DNA of 38,672 nucleotides from positions 1 to 38,672 of the IMG/VR virus record IMGVR_UViG_3300022592_000011. The stretch is one strand, 5' to 3'. The stretch comes from a virus. The position numbers and the translations under genes were made by a program. Of this stretch, positions 22,982 through 30,639 are shown one piece after another; within the stretch, counting starts at the first letter, position 1, and the number at the start of each line of letters is the position of its first letter. The notes under the pieces are model-generated. The model saw only the letters and a list, made by a program, of their open reading frames with translations. It made no database searches and was not told the origin of the DNA.

Positions 22982-24672
22982 TGCCAAGTTTAGCACAGAT
23001 AAAGGCTCTGCTATCTTTAAACATTGGACGGGATGTTGGCAAGGCGACCAATGTACTATCCAACGCGGAGATTGAGGCTGCTATTAGGGCGCGTTTTCCG
23101 GGTGCTAAAATTACTGCACATGATGTTATACCAGCACAGCCTGGGACTAAGTTTGGTCCGTTTGAATCAACTAGCCGAGTCACCCTTCAAGGTGCCCCAG
23201 GGTCGTTGAATGACAGACTATTTGGATTATCACAAGACTTAAAACAACAAGCTATTCCAGGTATAAATCATAGCACCAATGAGGCCGTTTTAGCCGGACC
23301 CCAAGCTGCTGATTGGGGCAGCGAGTTTAGTAAAAGTCACTTTGTACACCCCGGTGATCAAACAGCTTTTGGTAATCGTCAAGAAGATTTTAAGAACCAG
23401 TTTACTGGGGGATTTTATCATGGCAGTCCAGCTAATGATATCAAGGCGTTTGATCCCACAAAGTCTGCTAAGGATCCAATGTACATTACACCAAAAGCAA
23501 CCTTTGTAACTAGGGACCCAGAGTTTGCGGAATCATTTTTGTCAATGAACAACAGTGGCAAAATGAAAACAGGCTCAACTATGTATCCTGTAAGTGTTAA
23601 CTTAGGTCAACACTGGCATCCCGATACACAGGAAGGTCAAAAAGTCATTTCTGATTTTGTTGAAAAGTATCCAAAGCGCGCAGGTCTTGAAAAAGGTTTA
23701 AACCGAGGTGACTGGACAGCAATTGAAAACTCAGACTTTTTAACGCACTTAAAAGATACAGGACATGATACTTTCCACGTAGTAGAGGGTGGTATTCCTA
23801 ACGTTGGCGTCTTAAAGCCAGAGAATATACGTGGCAAGTTCGCTGAGTTTAACCCAGATGAGGCGGCTAATCCAGACTTTATGAAGGCCGAGGGTGGTGC
23901 TGTTCAAGGATATCAAGTTGGTGGTATCATTAAGAAGGCATTAAAGTTCGCTGAGGATGTGCCATTTTTGCACTACAGCAACAAGGCTGCGCTTACTAGC
24001 TTAGAGCCGGGTATGTACGGTACAGGCATAAAAGGTGCAGAGGCAGCGCGTCTTAAAGATGCGCCGGAGCTGAGACCACGTAGTTACTTCTATGTAGACA
24101 AGGGTGGGGATACAATGCGCCCAGAGCAGGGACTTGGTAATCAAAAGTATCAGGGGACTGCATCGGGTGTGTACAACCTGGCCGAGGACCCTGAGAGCTT
24201 TAGGCAGATAGCTAAGACCAAGGCACTTGACCCGTACATGATGTCTATGGGTCGTGAGGTGGTTGATCCTGCGGTGCATGCCAATGAATTAGAACGCCTC
24301 ATTAAAGGTTCTGGATACAGCGGGTACCACACAGGCGACGTGGGATTGTTGTTCAACCCCACACCTGTTACTAAGGTTGAAGGTCACGCCGCTGGTGGTG
24401 CCATATTTAATCCTCAAGGTGAAGATTATGATTACCAGACAGCTTTAGCTTATGGTATGGGGCCAACAGGAACCGGTGACAATCAAGGACACTGGGGATC
24501 TGTAGCACCCACATCTGATGACGAACGAGCACTTCATGGATTGCCTGAAGATAGCTACGTCGTCCTTAAAGGAAAAAGTCACCCAACTTTTTACAAGGCA
24601 GAGGCCGCGGAAGAAGAACGCGGATCTAAGATTGTAAAAATGGGTGACAGGTATTACTCAGTACCTAAATAA
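22981..24672 (+). CDS. Virion-arm protein with two ADP-ribosyltransferase-like segments (polyvalent type)
   Basis: A 563-residue protein. Segment 1 (about 140-290) has FYHGSP (His147-Gly148), a strand and helix 'ATFVTRDPEFAESFL' (173-187) and an end 'FHVVEGG...VLKPENIRGKF' with Glu269. This follows the order HG / F-(S/T)-x-(D/N)-x-x-x-A / E / 'vl.P..I' of ART-PolyVal-type domains in phage ejected proteins. Segment 2 (about 325-470) has LHYSNKAAL (His331-Tyr332-Ser333), MYGTGIKGAEAARL, RSYFYVDKG, PEQGLGNQKYQG and GSGYSGYH...LLFNPTPV, a second ART-like layout. The C terminus (GHWGSVAPT, VVLKGKSHPTFYKAEAAE) resembles a motif common in virion proteins. If active, it would ADP-ribosylate host targets on injection. 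The assignments are from motif order only. Confidence 0.65.
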   Translation: MPSLAQIKALLSLNIGRDVGKATNVLSNAEIEAAIRARFPGAKITAHDVIPAQPGTKFGPFESTSRVTLQGAPGSLNDRLFGLSQDLKQQAIPGINHSTNEAVLAGPQAADWGSEFSKSHFVHPGDQTAFGNRQEDFKNQFTGGFYHGSPANDIKAFDPTKSAKDPMYITPKATFVTRDPEFAESFLSMNNSGKMKTGSTMYPVSVNLGQHWHPDTQEGQKVISDFVEKYPKRAGLEKGLNRGDWTAIENSDFLTHLKDTGHDTFHVVEGGIPNVGVLKPENIRGKFAEFNPDEAANPDFMKAEGGAVQGYQVGGIIKKALKFAEDVPFLHYSNKAALTSLEPGMYGTGIKGAEAARLKDAPELRPRSYFYVDKGGDTMRPEQGLGNQKYQGTASGVYNLAEDPESFRQIAKTKALDPYMMSMGREVVDPAVHANELERLIKGSGYSGYHTGDVGLLFNPTPVTKVEGHAAGGAIFNPQGEDYDYQTALAYGMGPTGTGDNQGHWGSVAPTSDDERALHGLPEDSYVVLKGKSHPTFYKAEAAEEERGSKIVKMGDRYYSVPK

Positions 24673-26613
24673 TTACTTGCGGTAGCGTTTGCCTACCCAG
24701 CCCTCCGCTGCGAGAGGAAAGTCGGGAGCCCACGTTGGTGGTACAGTCATAATGTTTGTGACGTCCACCAATGCGGACTCCGCGCTTTGTTCTTCAACTA
24801 GGAGCAGTACCTCATCATGGATGCTATTGATCACCTCGTAACCGGCTTTCTCAAGATTAACCATAGCCACGGCAAGACAGTCCCTAGCGGTACCCTGCAC
24901 AGCGCTTTGAAACAACGAACTACCAATAAGCTGGTTCCTGCTCCACTGCCGAGTGTAAGTGTTCTGGCTGTGCACCGTGACGCCGACCTTTTGCTGTCCC
25001 CAAGGAGTGGTGAGCAGCTCGAGCTGTGGCCTCTGCCAACAAATAAGGCGGCCGGATGGTAACTGCATCCACAGTGCGTTCTTGGCCATCTTCAATGTTA
25101 TCTTACTCCCAGCTCGAAATGGGTTACCGGGATTTTCTACTGCTTGAATCGCGGCAGATTCGCACAATGCCCATAGCTCCTTCACTTTCACATACGAACT
25201 GCGGTAGCCATCGACTGCGTTCTTGGCTTGAGCCTCACTCAGCTTAACCCCCATCCCCTCGGCGTACTTCACCAGGCCCTTAGCGCCCTGGCCAAACATC
25301 GCCCCTAAAACCGCTGACTTCGCGATTTGGCGCTGATCTTTAGTAACGTCGTCATAACTGACGTGATAAAGATTATCTGCTGCAAATGTTTTGTACTCAT
25401 CTAATCCCTTTCTAAATAATTCTACTTTGTCTTTTTGCCCCGCCAAGTAGACGCCAACTCGGTTTTCAATTGAGCTAAAATCCACGTCAACGAAGGTCTT
25501 CCCGTCCGGAGCTCTAATCGCAGATCGTACCAGCGAGGAGAGTTCTTGCATTGTTCCATTTCCTTCTCTAAATACTCTAGGTATTGCCATTTCAATATGT
25601 TCATCGCTGATTGTGGGCCTTGCAATATTCTGTAAATTAAGCCCACCACGGCTCGCCCAGCGGCCAGTACTAGCGCCATGATATACCAGTGTATTCCTAA
25701 TCCGTCCTTCACGTTGTATCTCCATCATCTTAGCGTACTTAGCCACGCTAGTTTGGCTTCCTTCTTGGCGCAGTTCTAAAGCTCTGCGAAGGGGTTTAAA
25801 TAGGTGCTCCAGTTTAAGTGTTTTCTCTACTGTCTCGGCTGTTAAATCTGGTAACGGATCAATCATCATCTTGTTAACCCAACCCAGCAATTTGGCCCTC
25901 TCAGACGGCTTAAAACCGGTCAAGGCGACGCATTCGTTGTCTAGTTGGTCCTGGGCCCTCACCACGGCCAAGACGGCGCTGTGGAGCTCGTTAGGATCAA
26001 CCGGTACGCCTTTTAAATTAATTTTCTGAGTCAGTAGCCAAACTTCCTGTTCAGAGGCTGTAAGGGGCCTTAAATTGGCTACAATCGCCATCTCTGTGCG
26101 TACGTCCTGTGCGCAGTAATCAAACAACTCACGCATTAACTCTGGATCTTCATTAAAGGTGCCTTTATGGGGCTTGCACAACTTCTGGATCAGGTATCTA
26201 CCACGGGTATCTTTTTGGTGCGCGCTGTCCATGAAGATGGCTGCATCACCCAATGATTGTGGCACGTTGTTGGCTGCTGCTATGGCCATGGAGTCAACGC
26301 ACTGCTCTAGCTTTAAGGGAGGCCAGCCGTATTTAGGCACACAGACACAGTTCCAGATGGCGTACTCGAACATGGCGTTCCATGCTTGGATCTTGCCACC
26401 ATCTTTGACGTGCTTTAAAAAACGAGAAAAAGCCATCACCGTGTTTGTGTCTGGTTTGGGTGCGTTGTAAACCGCTACATCGCTGGGGTTTGTGCCGTAC
26501 GCAATACACAACACTTCCGTTGTGGGGTCGTTGGCGTAGATATCCAGACCGCGGTCGGTTAGATCAATGTGGCTACGTGTCTCAAAGTCAATACTAAAAA
26601 TTTGCTCTTTCAT
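24673..26613 (-). CDS. polA: Family A DNA polymerase with 3'-5' exonuclease
   Basis: A 646-residue replicative polymerase. The N-terminal DnaQ-like proofreading domain is intact: Asp9-Phe-Glu11 (Exo I), AWNAMFEYAIW (Exo II) and YCAQDVRTEM (Exo III). The polymerase domain has motif A VDVDFSSIENR with catalytic Asp378, motif B RQIAKSAVLGAMFGQG with Lys432 (the residue aligned to E. coli Phe762 is Leu436), and motif C SIHDEVLL with His599-Asp600-Glu601. The 5'-3' exonuclease is absent, as usual for phage enzymes. The gene ends exactly against the stop of the plus-strand virion operon. Promoter copy 4, after a strong terminator, lies 45 bases upstream, so it has its own transcription unit. Confidence 0.96.
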   Translation of the reverse strand: MKEQIFSIDFETRSHIDLTDRGLDIYANDPTTEVLCIAYGTNPSDVAVYNAPKPDTNTVMAFSRFLKHVKDGGKIQAWNAMFEYAIWNCVCVPKYGWPPLKLEQCVDSMAIAAANNVPQSLGDAAIFMDSAHQKDTRGRYLIQKLCKPHKGTFNEDPELMRELFDYCAQDVRTEMAIVANLRPLTASEQEVWLLTQKINLKGVPVDPNELHSAVLAVVRAQDQLDNECVALTGFKPSERAKLLGWVNKMMIDPLPDLTAETVEKTLKLEHLFKPLRRALELRQEGSQTSVAKYAKMMEIQREGRIRNTLVYHGASTGRWASRGGLNLQNIARPTISDEHIEMAIPRVFREGNGTMQELSSLVRSAIRAPDGKTFVDVDFSSIENRVGVYLAGQKDKVELFRKGLDEYKTFAADNLYHVSYDDVTKDQRQIAKSAVLGAMFGQGAKGLVKYAEGMGVKLSEAQAKNAVDGYRSSYVKVKELWALCESAAIQAVENPGNPFRAGSKITLKMAKNALWMQLPSGRLICWQRPQLELLTTPWGQQKVGVTVHSQNTYTRQWSRNQLIGSSLFQSAVQGTARDCLAVAMVNLEKAGYEVINSIHDEVLLLVEEQSAESALVDVTNIMTVPPTWAPDFPLAAEGWVGKRYRK

Positions 26614-26658
26614 ACATGCTCCTGTGGCAAGCCAACGTATTGGCGGGTTTATCTTACC

Positions 26659-26675
26659 TATATTAATGCAAAAAA
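26659..26675 (-). promoter_or_regulatory. Phage promoter-like element, copy 4 (DNA polymerase)
   Basis: On the minus strand this reads TTTTTTGCATTAATATA followed by GGTAAGATAAACC. It begins in the T-run of the terminator that ends the reductase unit and lies 45 bases before the polymerase ATG, which has a CAGGAGCATGT ribosome site. Confidence 0.8.
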
Positions 26676-26693
26676 GCCCCTCCGAAGAGGGGC
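26670..26693 (-). terminator. Strong intrinsic terminator (UUCG loop) after ribonucleotide reductase
   Basis: The minus strand reads GCCCCTC-TTCG-GAGGGGC followed by TTTTTT: a perfect seven-pair stem with a UUCG tetraloop and a six-base U-tract. The U-tract is shared with promoter copy 4. Confidence 0.93.
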
Positions 26694-26722
26694 CAAAACT
26701 ACCACCATGTGAAATACTTATT

Positions 26723-26748
26723 GTCGGTACTTATTGATAACTACCGAC
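26723..26748. repeat. 26-base near-perfect inverted repeat
   Basis: GTCGGTA (26723-26729) and TACCGAC (26742-26748) are perfect inverted arms. Inside them TTAT and ATAA also pair, around a single C-C mismatch and a two-base centre. It lies between the reductase stop and the terminator. It may be an mRNA 3' hairpin or a protein-binding palindrome. Confidence 0.75.
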
Positions 26749-26759
26749 GTTTTGTTACT

Positions 26760-28634
26760 TTAAATCTCGCAGACACCGGCGGAACAAGCAAGCATTTGGG
26801 CTCCTTCCACATTGTCTGTATTTTCTTTTAACAGGCTCCAGTCAATTACTGGGATACTGGCTTTGAGGGCTTCGTACTCTTCTTCGGTGCACTCTTCGTA
26901 GGGAGCTTGTCGATAGGTTCCGCCGTCGTAGGGGAGGTAGCTAACTCCACTGATTTCGTCGAAGTGGTCCCATGTCCAGGCTCCGACACTTGGCCAGTCT
27001 TTTTCTGCAACTGAGACGGTGACTGAGGGCTTGTGCTCACACCAGTATCGCTGGTAGGTAAGCCAGAGTTCGAGGTGACTAATGGGAGTAACGTCGTCCC
27101 GTACGAGTCCGTCGGGGGCTCTTTGAGGAAAACTGAAGACGGTAGTTTGGGTTGGCTTGTAAACGCAGTCTTCAGCTGGTACTCCTTGTCCAATAAGGAA
27201 CTGGGTGAGAGGATCTTTTTTATCTCCACGCACTCTTCGGATATAGTATTTAGCATGGCGAGGGTGGATGCCGCTCGCCGAATTAGTGAGCTGGGATACT
27301 GTTCCACTTGGCTTGACGCATGTGATAGCAGCGCTGACAGGGACTCCGAGAATAGCTGCCCATTCTTTATTTGTATCTCTAGCGCATTCTCTAAGTTCTG
27401 TAAGTAGTTCATTTAATTCTGGTCCTTGGGTTGTGAGAAGGGGATTATCATAGATGCCGGTGAGGGAGACACCCAGTAACCGCTCCTCTTCAGTATTTCT
27501 CTGCCACACCTTGCGCAGATAGGGGAACTTGGTGAAGGTAGACTGGATGGTACCCAAGATAGCGGCGAGGCGCACTTTGCGCAGCAAGGTTTCACGGTTG
27601 TCGTCATGGCGTACTACACATTCACTAAGATTGCAAAATTGGTAGGGTCGTAAAATGATCTCACTGCACGGATTTGTACCGAACTCAAAATTTGGATCTC
27701 GATGCCCGTATTTTTCAACCGCCTTTTTAGCAGCCTCGCGATTAAAGATGCCTCGCTCACCGGAATGGGAGTTGTAAAGTGATAGCCATTCCTCCATGAA
27801 CTTTCCGACAGTAGGTGTTTCATTATACACCGCACTGTTGTTCGCAAGAGCCCTATGCGGAGCGGTGTCCCACCATGGTCCAGCTTTTGCATGTCGAATC
27901 CTTTCATCATCCAGGTCGGAAAGTGAAATCATAGCTGAGCGACGTACGCCACCCACTACAACCACCTCACCAATTTTACACATCAAGTCGTGGCACTCTA
28001 GGCTGTTTAGCTTACGACCCTTGGCGTGTTTAAATGTTGCTACAGTAAACTCAAATAGATCAATTAGTGGTTGTGGCCCGGAAGCTCTTCCACCAAATGT
28101 TTTGAGTCGTGCTCCGGCAGGTCTAACATTGCTGACGTCCCACTGCGGGATTTCTCCAGCCCAGAGGCTTGCGAGGAGTAAACGTAATGATTTTGCCCAG
28201 CCTTCTTTGGAGTCGTGGACTGTGATGCGATGCTCGGACTCAAAAAGTTTTTCCGGCACTTCAGGCAGTAAGGATATATATTTGGCCTCGACTGAGAATC
28301 CCACACCTGTTCCACAGAGCAGGATAAACATGGCCTCATCGAAAGACTTGGGGTCATCCACTGGAAGATACGAGCAATTATAGACGCAAGTATTGTCACG
28401 ATCGGCACTCTTTCCTGCAGTCATCATGGCTCGCATGGACGGCATCAATTCAAGGTTAACAATAGACTTGTACAAGTCTGCTTTTAGTTCTTCATTGCCA
28501 GTGATGGCTGGTGTACGGCTAAAAATATAATCTGTAAATCTGGTTACTGTCTCTGGCCAACTTTCACGACGACCCTTGTCATCTTGATAGCGGGCATAAC
28601 GGCTGGCGGCAATGTACTCTTGATACTGGTCCAT
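26760..28634 (-). CDS. rtpR: Class II (adenosylcobalamin) ribonucleoside-triphosphate reductase, monomeric
   Basis: A 624-residue enzyme that reduces NTPs to dNTPs for phage DNA synthesis. The active-site string NPCSEI carries Cys323 (thiyl radical) and Glu325, and Cys334 in YQFCNLSEC lies 11 residues on, the same spacing as Cys408, Glu410 and Cys419 of the Lactobacillus leichmannii enzyme. The partner of the redox pair is Cys83 or Cys87 (NTCVYNCSYLP). The C-terminal shuttle pair CSAGVC (Cys617 and Cys622) is intact, with spacing equal to Cys731/Cys736. It needs cobalamin from the host. It is flanked by terminators on both sides and has no copy of the phage promoter element just upstream, so its promoter is unclear. 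Shorter than the roughly 740-residue bacterial form. Confidence 0.95.
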   Translation of the reverse strand: MDQYQEYIAASRYARYQDDKGRRESWPETVTRFTDYIFSRTPAITGNEELKADLYKSIVNLELMPSMRAMMTAGKSADRDNTCVYNCSYLPVDDPKSFDEAMFILLCGTGVGFSVEAKYISLLPEVPEKLFESEHRITVHDSKEGWAKSLRLLLASLWAGEIPQWDVSNVRPAGARLKTFGGRASGPQPLIDLFEFTVATFKHAKGRKLNSLECHDLMCKIGEVVVVGGVRRSAMISLSDLDDERIRHAKAGPWWDTAPHRALANNSAVYNETPTVGKFMEEWLSLYNSHSGERGIFNREAAKKAVEKYGHRDPNFEFGTNPCSEIILRPYQFCNLSECVVRHDDNRETLLRKVRLAAILGTIQSTFTKFPYLRKVWQRNTEEERLLGVSLTGIYDNPLLTTQGPELNELLTELRECARDTNKEWAAILGVPVSAAITCVKPSGTVSQLTNSASGIHPRHAKYYIRRVRGDKKDPLTQFLIGQGVPAEDCVYKPTQTTVFSFPQRAPDGLVRDDVTPISHLELWLTYQRYWCEHKPSVTVSVAEKDWPSVGAWTWDHFDEISGVSYLPYDGGTYRQAPYEECTEEEYEALKASIPVIDWSLLKENTDNVEGAQMLACSAGVCEI

Positions 28635-28663
28635 TTATTGGTCTCTATAGTTATATGGTGGAT

Positions 28664-28698
28664 AAAAAGGGGAGGCCACAGTTTCTATGGCTCTCCCC
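28664..28698 (-). terminator. Intrinsic terminator upstream of the reductase gene
   Basis: On the minus strand GGGGAGAGCCA pairs with TGGCCTCCCC (10 pairs, one bulged A) across a nine-base loop and is followed by TTTTT. It ends the DUF2815 transcription unit. The next 29 bases before the reductase ATG contain ATATAACTATAGAG, a possible but non-matching promoter. Confidence 0.88.
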
Positions 28699-28716
28699 CG
28701 ATACTACAAAAGCAAT

Positions 28717-29052
28717 TTACTTCTTAGGTTTTGTTTCCGTGCTTTTTAGCACTCCCTTAGTCTTCTTGGAAACTGCTGGGATTACTGGATTGGTTACCAC
28801 CGCAATCTGGGCCATTGTCTCGTAGTATTCCAAGGTCTTTGTCAAGGCACTATGCAGCTCTTGTACAAACTTAAAGTTTGCCTTGTCATAGTCACCTAGA
28901 TAAATATTAACCATATCTTTTCCAGTGCTAATGGCTAGGCTGATATTGAAGTTATCTTTATCGGTGCCCTCACCTGATAAGTCAAGAAAGCTAGGAAGAC
29001 CATAGTCCGTGCTTGGGAAGAACTTACTAAACTTCAGCTTGATGTTCTTCAT
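28717..29052 (-). CDS. Unknown protein coupled to the DUF2815 gene
   Basis: A 111-residue protein. The N-terminal two thirds are mixed alpha/beta (FSKFFPSTDYGLPSFLDLSG, ISTGKDMVNIYLGDYDKANF), then a helix (FVQELHSALTKTLEYYETMA) and a Lys-rich, Pro/Val tail ending TETKPKK. It overlaps the DUF2815 gene by four bases (ATGA), so the two are translated together. It may be an accessory to single-strand-DNA handling, by context only. Confidence 0.75.
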   Translation of the reverse strand: MKNIKLKFSKFFPSTDYGLPSFLDLSGEGTDKDNFNISLAISTGKDMVNIYLGDYDKANFKFVQELHSALTKTLEYYETMAQIAVVTNPVIPAVSKKTKGVLKSTETKPKK

Positions 29053-29567
29053 ACAGCAAAGTCCGACGCTGCTGATGTAGACCCACCAAACTTCTCACCA
29101 TCCTCTAACTTCTGCACATTGTTCAAGCCGGCAGCAATACCCCTAGAGCCGCTTGTATCGTACGGATACAAAGTGATGGATGCGCGACCATAGCAACCGC
29201 TGTAAAACTCGCTGGTGTCAATGATTGGGTTTAAGTCTGCATCGACAATACCTGGGCGTTCGTTAGAGCTGGCGTTGATAAAGTAATGACCTGCATAAGC
29301 CGCGTCATCTTTCTCTGCATCACCATCACGTAGTCCGCCTTTAAGGAGCTTAGGTACTGAGCCACCCCACACGGCTGCGTTGATTGTCTTGGTCTCTTCA
29401 AACGCCTTCTTAAAGCGCGCCACTGTCTCTGTGTCTGACTTAGGGATAAGGATGGATACAGAGTACTTTAACACGCCGTTTGGTGTCTCAGATGGCTGGA
29501 ACACGTTAGCGTAAGAGAAGCGAACCTTGCCAGTTACAAACTTGGTCTTGATTGATTTTGTTGCCAT
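29049..29567 (-). CDS. DUF2815 single-stranded DNA-binding-like protein
   Basis: A 172-residue protein with the DUF2815 pattern: TGKVRFSYANVFQPSE, KYSVSILIPKSD, WGGSVPKLLKGGLRDGD, YFINASSNERPGIVD, EFYSGCYGRASITLYPYD and NNVQKLEDGEKFGG. The family is an OB-fold group related to T7 gp2.5-type ssDNA-binding proteins and is a steady partner of phage polA, DUF2800, VRR-NUC and SNF2 genes, all present here. It would coat single-stranded DNA at the fork. Promoter copy 5 lies 66 bases upstream. Confidence 0.92.
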   Translation of the reverse strand: MATKSIKTKFVTGKVRFSYANVFQPSETPNGVLKYSVSILIPKSDTETVARFKKAFEETKTINAAVWGGSVPKLLKGGLRDGDAEKDDAAYAGHYFINASSNERPGIVDADLNPIIDTSEFYSGCYGRASITLYPYDTSGSRGIAAGLNNVQKLEDGEKFGGSTSAASDFAV

Positions 29568-29633
29568 GATGATTATTACCTTTTTAACATAAAGACTGGA
29601 CTTCAGTTGGGGCCAGTCTGTCTACCCATACAC

Positions 29634-29648
29634 ATATTAATGCAAAAA
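29634..29648 (-). promoter_or_regulatory. Phage promoter-like element, copy 5 (DUF2815 unit)
   Basis: The minus strand reads TTTTTGCATTAATAT followed by GTGTATGGGT. It matches the consensus except for the last A and one fewer T, and has no terminator hairpin next to it. It lies in the 113-base gap between two minus-strand genes, which otherwise holds nothing I can identify. Confidence 0.68.
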
Positions 29649-29680
29649 CAACATACTTTTTATTTCATAATGTGAGATAG

Positions 29681-29938
29681 CTACGAGTCATATAAAATAC
29701 CTAGTTCTCCCAGTGCTTGCTTCATTGCTAGGGCCCTAATGAAGTCGGTCTGGTACTCAGGCTCGTACAGCAACTCCGGGTCATCTGCCACAATGTCTAA
29801 AATTTCTTCAATGGATCCCCTGATCTGCATGACACCCTCTCGGTGTTTACCCCCTGGGAGTCCATCGAAGTCCTTCATAAACTGGTCGATTAGCAGGTCC
29901 GGAACATCAAACTCCGTGTCATAACAAATAACCTGCAT
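29681..29938 (-). CDS. Small acidic protein, unknown
   Basis: An 85-residue, very acidic protein (FDVPDLLIDQFMKDFDGLPG, then EEILDIVADDPELLYEPEYQ). It is helical and lacks Cys pairs or a membrane segment. A T-A-A-GGAATCA ribosome site precedes the ATG. It lies at the end of the DUF2800 unit. The strong acidity could mean a DNA mimic or a partner for a basic protein, but nothing in the sequence tests that. Confidence 0.7.
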   Translation of the reverse strand: MQVICYDTEFDVPDLLIDQFMKDFDGLPGGKHREGVMQIRGSIEEILDIVADDPELLYEPEYQTDFIRALAMKQALGELGILYDS

Positions 29939-29947
29939 ATTGATTCC

Positions 29948-30091
29948 TTATTTAGCTACCATTACGAGCCCAATATTTCCAATTGCATACCCTAGGAACA
30001 TGATACCAGTGCCTATACTACCCTTCCAGAACTGTTCACAGGCTATGTAGAAGTATACCGCGCCCATTGCTGCTATTAGCCATGTACTCAT
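29948..30091 (-). CDS. Small two-helix membrane protein
   Basis: A 47-residue hydrophobic peptide (MSTWLIAAMGAVYFYIACEQ, then TGIMFLGYAIGNIGLVMVAK) with two likely membrane helices and a short polar link. It overlaps the DUF7338-like gene by four bases (ATGA), which supports real translation. The function is unknown. Confidence 0.68.
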   Translation of the reverse strand: MSTWLIAAMGAVYFYIACEQFWKGSIGTGIMFLGYAIGNIGLVMVAK

Positions 30092-30639
30092 CTAAAACCA
30101 CTCAATCTTGGCGAAAATGAGAACGTGGCCTGGTACGGATCAGGCTTTGGTTGGACGTTATCATCGACCAAAGCACGGATATTCCAACCCAAATTAATAT
30201 AAATACAACGAGCAAAGCCAACAGGGGTAATAAGAGTAAATTGAAATAGCCCATTAGCGTGTACCAGACACCATCCTGCTTTTGCATTGTCATTGTCCTT
30301 AATAGTCTTGTCACCTTGAACACTACATTCATAGGGGGTTTCTAAATACTTAAGACCAAAGCTATACGCTGGATTACGCCATAGCCAATGGACTTGTGAC
30401 CACCATTGGCCTGGGGGAAACATTGTTTGAAAAGTAGCGTCACCATTGAGTGAATTATCTGGCGTCATAAACCAGCCTAACCAACTAGGCAAACGTGGCT
30501 CCACTGCCTCATAGCTATGATTACCACACCAACCATATTGGGGGGTTGCAAACAATGGCAACACTGGCGCCAGTATAACGGCAAGCAATGTCACCAATAA
30601 ATTGATTGGAACCAATAAAGCGTAAAGTACATAAATCAT
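30088..30639 (-). CDS. Membrane-anchored DUF7338-like phage protein
   Basis: A 183-residue protein. It starts with a long hydrophobic segment (IYVLYALLVPINLLVTLLAV), then a Trp/Pro-rich domain with TPDNSLNGDATF and WLWRNPAYSFGLKYLE. The 'DNSLDGD ... WL.RNPAYGF' pattern is what I know from the DUF7338 family of phage proteins of unknown role. Beta strands with paired Cys (YECSVQG, GWCLVHANG) follow. It overlaps the DUF2800 gene by four bases. Confidence 0.75.
   Translation of the reverse strand: MIYVLYALLVPINLLVTLLAVILAPVLPLFATPQYGWCGNHSYEAVEPRLPSWLGWFMTPDNSLNGDATFQTMFPPGQWWSQVHWLWRNPAYSFGLKYLETPYECSVQGDKTIKDNDNAKAGWCLVHANGLFQFTLITPVGFARCIYINLGWNIRALVDDNVQPKPDPYQATFSFSPRLSGFR

Noticed and set aside
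26846-27412. Minus-strand frame of 188 residues inside the reductase gene
   Set aside because: It is in a shifted frame of a well-conserved enzyme, is Ser/Thr/Pro-rich without motifs, and has no gene-like spacing.
27796-28383. Plus-strand frame of 195 residues opposite the reductase gene
   Set aside because: Antisense to catalytic sequence of the reductase, no promoter or ribosome site, and composition typical of a mirror frame.
28635-28663. T7-like promoter core ACTATAGAGA before the reductase
   Set aside because: Only the last part resembles a T7-type promoter, it appears once, and it differs from the eight-copy element. Kept only as a note in the reductase finding.
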